From: Cornus controversa
Lineage: Eukaryota > Streptophyta > Magnoliopsida > Cornales > Cornaceae
Assembly: GCA_026545225.1 (NCBI GenBank)
Contig: CM048852.1
Span: 60,151,146-60,215,145, forward strand
DNA: 64,000 bases
Direction of reading: 5' to 3'
The position numbers were made by a program, and so were the translations under genes. The notes under the pieces were generated by a model that searched no databases, was not told the DNA's origin, and saw only the letters and a program-made list of their open reading frames with translations. Of this stretch, positions 60,801-64,000 are shown one piece after another (position 1 is the stretch's first letter; every line of letters begins with the position of its first letter).

Positions 60801-63800
60801 GGATTGTTTGTTATTCAGGGCTCTGTATCTTTACTTGTCTAGTCCCTTTTTAGGTTTCTTTGCCTTGTTATTTTTGTTAGCCAGTTTCTGGAAATGGGCC
60901 TTCTTGCTAGGCTCTGTTTTGTTGAGGTAGAGGGGCCTGTCCAATGCTTCCTTTCTGCTTGTTTGTTTGTTAATATGTTGCTTAGGAAAAAAAAATTCTT
61001 TCTAAAGGCCTCGTTGGGCTTGGCTTAAGTTAGAATCATGGAATGGTATGCCTCAATTAATTCTTATGAAAAATGATTTCTTTAAGTAGCCATTTAATTT
61101 TGTTTTGTCAAACTCAAAAGCTCATCATGATCAATTTCATTCCTTTATTTTTTTATTTTTCCTGCACCTATATTTATCACACATATTTATGGAAGTCTTG
61201 TAAGAGTAGATAAATCTGTGGTTATGTTTGCAGTGTTAAGATTATATGGAGATAATTTTTCACAATTCTATTGCAAGAAAGCACATATGTTTGTGTATAT
61301 GATCCGTGTGCAATCTTTTCTTCTTGAATGGAACATCTCTACAAATTTAGTACATCGCAACTCAATAATATTTGGTGACAACTTAATAGTTATTTACTTA
61401 TTTGTAAGGATGATCTTAACGATGATACATGAGATACACGATATAATTTGTTAGCCGAGACCTTTTGGAAGTGTATTATTATTGTTGTTGTTGTTGTTAA
61501 TTTTGTACTGATTCCTTGACTGTAACTAACCTCAAGAGTTATGTCAGATATATCAGCTACTATGTGTGAAGAAGATTTGAAAATTTTTATAGTACAACAT
61601 GTTTTTTGAGTTTCTTCATGTAGATTCCTATGAATGATTTTCATTAGAATGATCTTCATACATCAGTTATAACAACAATAACTAAGCCTTTCTCAATTAC
61701 TTGGAGTTGGCTACATGAATCCGGTGTTTCCATTCTGCTCTATTTAAGGTCATCTCCTCAGTTAATCCACATGCTATCATATCTTTCTTTACTAACTCTT
61801 TCCATGTTAGTTTTGGTCTTCCTCTTCCCCTAACATTGCCCTCAATTTAGACTATGTCACTTTTCCTAACCGGCGCAGTTAAGGGTCTTCTTTGCACATG
61901 TCCAAACCATCTTAACCGATTCTCTCTCATTTTATCTCCAATTGGTGCTACTCCAACCTATCTCCCGAATGTGTTCATTTCTAATTCTATCCTTTCTAGT
62001 CTTCCTGCACATCCATCTCAACATTCGTATTTCTGCAACACTCACTTTATGTAGATGTTGTTGCCCAGCTGCCCAACATTCGGTACCATAAAGTATGGCT
62101 GGTCTAATAGCTGTTCGATAAAACTCCCCTTTCAATCGTAAGGGGATACGTCTATTACACAATATACTAGATGCACCCCTCCATTTAACCCATCCTGTCT
62201 TTATTCTATGATTAACATCATTTCCAATTTCTCCCTCATTTTGAATAATTGAGTCTAAGTAGCGAAAATGTTCACTTTTTTGAATCTCTTGATTCTCTAT
62301 CCTCACTACATCCTCATTTGTCCTTCTAGATTTACTAAAATTACACTTCATATATTCAGTTTTATTTCGACTTATCCCTTTTAGTTCTAAAGCTTCTCTC
62401 AAAATCTCCAATTTGGCATTAACTCCTTCTCTAGTCTCATCAACTAAGACAATATCATTGGCAAACAACATTCACCACGGAATATCATCTTGGATGTGTC
62501 TTGTCAGTTCATTCATCATTGGAGCAAAAAGGTATGGACTTAATGCTGACCCTTAGTATAAGCCTATCGTAATTGGGAATTCGCTTGTTTCCCCTACTGG
62601 CGTTCTAACTATAGTTACACACCCATCATACATGTCCTTTATTGTGTCGATGTATCCTTTTGTGACTCGTTTCTTTTCTAAAACCCTTCATATTAGGTCT
62701 CTAGGTACCCTATCATAGACTTTCTCTAAATCAATAAAAATAATATAGAGATCTCTTTTCTTCTCTCTATATCTTTTCATTAGTCTTAGCTATAATTATT
62801 GCTAAAATCAGGTAAATGTCTTTGATCTTGAAATGCCTAGTATTTATTTTTATAATTTTGCTTCCTACAATATATAATCCTATCAACAAATTTATTGAAT
62901 GTTCCTGTGTGGATCAGTAGTTCAAGTGTTCAATATGGAAAAATAATATGATTTTGCTTTTAGGAACTCTAAGGGGGTTCTAAGGCTTGCTTTGATGGGT
63001 CAGGAGATCTAAGGAACTCACTTTTTGGGTGTAGTAGAGTTATATTCTTCATATTTAGCTCTATTGTTGAAGTATATAAAGGAAAACCTCTGTGTTATGT
63101 GAAAGTGTCAATGTAACATTAGATAGGGGAACATTCTTGGAGATCTTCGGATTATATAATTACTTATCTCCAACATACTGAATTATGCTTAAAACTATAA
63201 CTTAATTCTGTTCTAGTCAGCGGTTGTCTTAGATTGGTTGATCATTTATTTACCAGACCGAACGTCCTAGATCATTTGAATCCTCATCTTGATCAGATAA
63301 TCTAAAGAGCATAAAAGTGAGAGTGCCATAATTTTGTTATGAAAAATGATATTTCACCAAAATATTCTGAAACCGAAAAGAGAAGTAAAAATCTGACAAA
63401 CAGTTACAGTTGTAATGCCAATAGATCTGTCTGGCTTCTGATGCCAACAGTAAGAACGTAAATAATGCGGACTGAATAATGATGTCCATATACGACAATT
63501 ATGATAAATCTACCCTTGGCCTTCTGATGTGCTTGTGTCAAGTCGTACAATAATCTAAGAAGAATATTATCTACCAAAAGGGAAAAAAAAAAAGAAAGAA
63601 AAAAGAAGCAAGCAAAAAGGAGAAGACAAGTTGGTAAAATTTTTGACCTCATTCACATATGTTTAGATTATGCTTTCAGCGAGGCTTTTTAATTCCTAGG
63701 TGCATGCTTATTGAACTTGAAATGTTATTTCTCCATTGTAATTGTTATTTTTTCTTCGTTTCAGATTTATGAAGCGACAGCATCTTATCGATGTCACTGA

Positions 63801-63887
63801 AGTTTTCAGATTTCTTACTGCTGAAAAGAAGTATCGAATTATAAAACTTGCCTTTTACTTATTGCTCTTTGTCATCGTCATTGTCAG
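54883..63887 (+). CDS. Cornichon family ER cargo receptor (partial, 3' end outside)
   Basis: Three exons visible: 54883-54957 (25 codons), 60392-60573 and 63765-63887; the last exon(s) lie beyond the window, as exon 3 ends on a split Arg codon at a GT donor. Introns are 5,434 and 3,191 bp. Exon 1 encodes [20 protein letters not shown], the first membrane segment. Exon 2 encodes [20 protein letters not shown] and two more hydrophobic stretches around GHWFM. Exon 3 encodes [16 protein letters not shown], then [14 protein letters not shown]. These are conserved landmarks of plant CNIH1-type proteins. Cornichon proteins select cargo at the ER for COPII vesicles. 126 codons are present of an expected roughly 135-140. 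Exon 1 was found by matching the family N-terminus. Both introns are loaded with transposons. Confidence 0.92.
54940..55380 (+). repeat. Three tandem copies of the exon 1/intron 1 junction
   Basis: The segment CACTAAATCTCTACCAGGTT plus about 150-190 bp of intron recurs at 54940, 55135 and 55300 (the last copy partial). Copies 2 and 3 keep the CTCTAC(C/A)A(G)GGTTTT-like donor context and intron words CCTAATCACT and GGTTACTG. Only copy 1 is joined to an open exon 1. Confidence 0.85.
55592..57082. mobile_element. Mutator-like element, candidate Pack-MULE
   Basis: The left terminus GGGTAAATTGCTCTCACAC is mirrored at the right (CAGAGCAATTTACCC), with further mirrored blocks about the GACACCCC and ACGGTCAACT-like words, so the TIRs are long. 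The flanking nonamers TTTATTTAA (55583-55591) and TTTATATAA (57083-57091) match at 8 of 9, the Mutator TSD length. It lacks transposase but carries a TORTIFOLIA1-like exon fragment at 56261-56506. A G-run of about 22 lies inside the right end (57041-57063). It sits in intron 1 of the cornichon gene. Confidence 0.75.
56261..56506 (+). pseudogene. Captured TORTIFOLIA1-like (SPR2 family) exon fragment
   Basis: An open stretch of 81 codons reads [19 protein letters not shown], then [29 protein letters not shown] and ALSPHLSTI. This matches the N-terminal HEAT/TOG-like repeat of TORTIFOLIA1-like microtubule-associated proteins as I know them. GC content jumps well above the surrounding intron, and the match stops abruptly just before the sequence diverges and meets a TGA. 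It is an isolated piece without start or the rest of the gene, inside a long-TIR element, so it is interpreted as transduplicated. Confidence 0.75.
57251..58678. mobile_element. Second Mutator-like long-TIR element
   Basis: About 130-bp imperfect inverted repeats: the left GTAGAAAACTCTCTTGAACT and following GCAGATATCCTCC block reappear inverted on the right as GGAGGGCTTTCTGC and GGGGGTAATCTGC (about 58545-58678). No clear TSD. The interior holds a C-run of about 28 (57928-57955), a CT-rich stretch and a short open frame at 58019-58177. It lies in cornichon intron 1, 168 bp right of the candidate Pack-MULE. Confidence 0.6.
58019..58177 (+). pseudogene. Unidentified coding-like fragment inside the element
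   Basis: An open frame of 52 codons begins right after an AG and reads [38 protein letters not shown] and then a TAA. The balanced, charged, helical composition looks like true protein and not AT-rich noise, but I do not recognise the family. It may be a second captured exon or chance. Confidence 0.3.
58695..58844 (+). mobile_element. tRNA-derived SINE
   Basis: A 150-bp unit with A-box-like TGGCTCAGGTGG (58711-58722) and B-box-like GGATCAACTCC (58765-58775) at tRNA-like spacing, a TTGGGTGCAAACAATTC body and a GT-repeat tail. It is flanked by a perfect 13-bp direct repeat AATTATAAGGAAA (58682-58694 and 58845-58857), as expected for LINE-mediated insertion. Confidence 0.8.
58858..60391. other. 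Rest of cornichon intron 1
   Basis: No further gene. A GT microsatellite is at 59578-59592. One stretch, 59465-59520, is bounded by TTGCAG and GTAAGT and might act as an alternative non-coding exon. Confidence 0.35.
61660..62850 (-). mobile_element. RTE-type LINE, 5'-truncated and decayed
   Basis: Minus-strand translation reads, in order: [31 protein letters not shown] and [16 protein letters not shown], then [16 protein letters not shown] (the RT box, FAND for FADD), KFSKSRR-like text, [39 protein letters not shown], and in a shifted frame [15 protein letters not shown] and [13 protein letters not shown]. This is the C-terminal two-thirds of a plant RTE reverse transcriptase. Stops and at least one frameshift (near 61940) show it is inactive. 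It lies antisense inside cornichon intron 2. Confidence 0.85.
62851..63764. other. Rest of cornichon intron 2
   Basis: No gene seen. The acceptor TTTCAG before exon 3 ends at 63764 and is preceded by a T-rich tract. Confidence 0.4.
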
Positions 63888-64000
63888 GTTTGCGATTCTA
63901 TACTCATATATTTTTACTCATAAAAAAGAAAAATAATATTTAATCGATATTTTTGCTTATTAAAAAAGTATTTACTTGATATTTTAATAGTGCAAGTATT
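63888..64000 (+). other. Start of cornichon intron 3
   Basis: Begins GTTTGCG and is AT-rich to the window edge. The terminal exon, expected to encode the last few residues, is outside. Confidence 0.6.

Noticed and set aside
61854..62054. Plus-strand frame
   Set aside because: It is antisense to the RTE LINE reverse transcriptase, which is recognised on the minus strand.
1..64000. CRISPR array, bacterial operons, riboswitches or phage genes
   Set aside because: No spaced identical direct repeats, no operon-like gene packing; all genes are intron-containing plant families.

Overview
This is a 64 kb piece of an AT-rich flowering-plant nuclear genome, most likely a dicot. Genes are intron-containing, introns are long (up to 5.4 kb), and the families are plant ones (CYP93/705/712-type P450, POLYCHOME/UVI4, RABA4, an FBH-type bHLH, cornichon). 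The gene-poor space is filled with plant transposon debris. The species cannot be named from the sequence alone.

Genes in order. (1) A two-exon cytochrome P450 on the minus strand (4348-2559), with a Mutator-like element 48 bp beyond its stop and a Ty1/copia 3' fragment about 130 bp upstream of its ATG. (2) A two-exon POLYCHOME/UVI4/OSD1-type APC/C inhibitor, minus (18826-16218). (3) A two-exon RABA4-type Rab GTPase, minus (23582-20151). (4) A six-exon group IX bHLH factor (bHLH122/130/FBH type), minus (30804-28089). Its small 3' exons were assembled by hand from splice signals and family conservation. (5) A cornichon cargo receptor, plus, from 54883 to the right edge. Three exons are visible and the last lies outside. 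Introns 1 and 2 hold a candidate Pack-MULE carrying a TORTIFOLIA1-like exon fragment, a second long-TIR element, a SINE and an antisense RTE LINE. Genes 1 to 4 share a strand but look unrelated, so no co-regulated cluster is proposed.

Between the genes. 1.1-2.5 kb: MULE. 4.5-5 kb: copia fragment. 6.6-10.2 kb: Tourist MITE, a diverged tandem segmental duplication, a hAT MITE and a tRNA-like relic. 10.9-14.2 kb: long-TIR elements, one holding a solo LTR. 26.8-27.5 kb: a large foldback next to a MULE-type MITE. 33.2-35.9 kb: Stowaway, long-TIR and hAT elements. 39.4-44.4 kb: long-TIR element, MITE and a short LTR retrotransposon nested inside a relative. 46.8-48.9 kb: Harbinger-like element. 49.4-52 kb: RPA70-like pseudogene in a probable Helitron relic. 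52.6-53.9 kb: RTE LINE relic and a hAT MITE.

No clearly new biological system was recognised. The best candidates are the putative Pack-MULE in the cornichon intron, the triplicated exon-1 splice-donor segment of the same gene, the nested short LTR elements and the Helitron/RPA relic. All alignments were done by eye, so ends and identities are approximate unless a target-site duplication (TSD) is stated.
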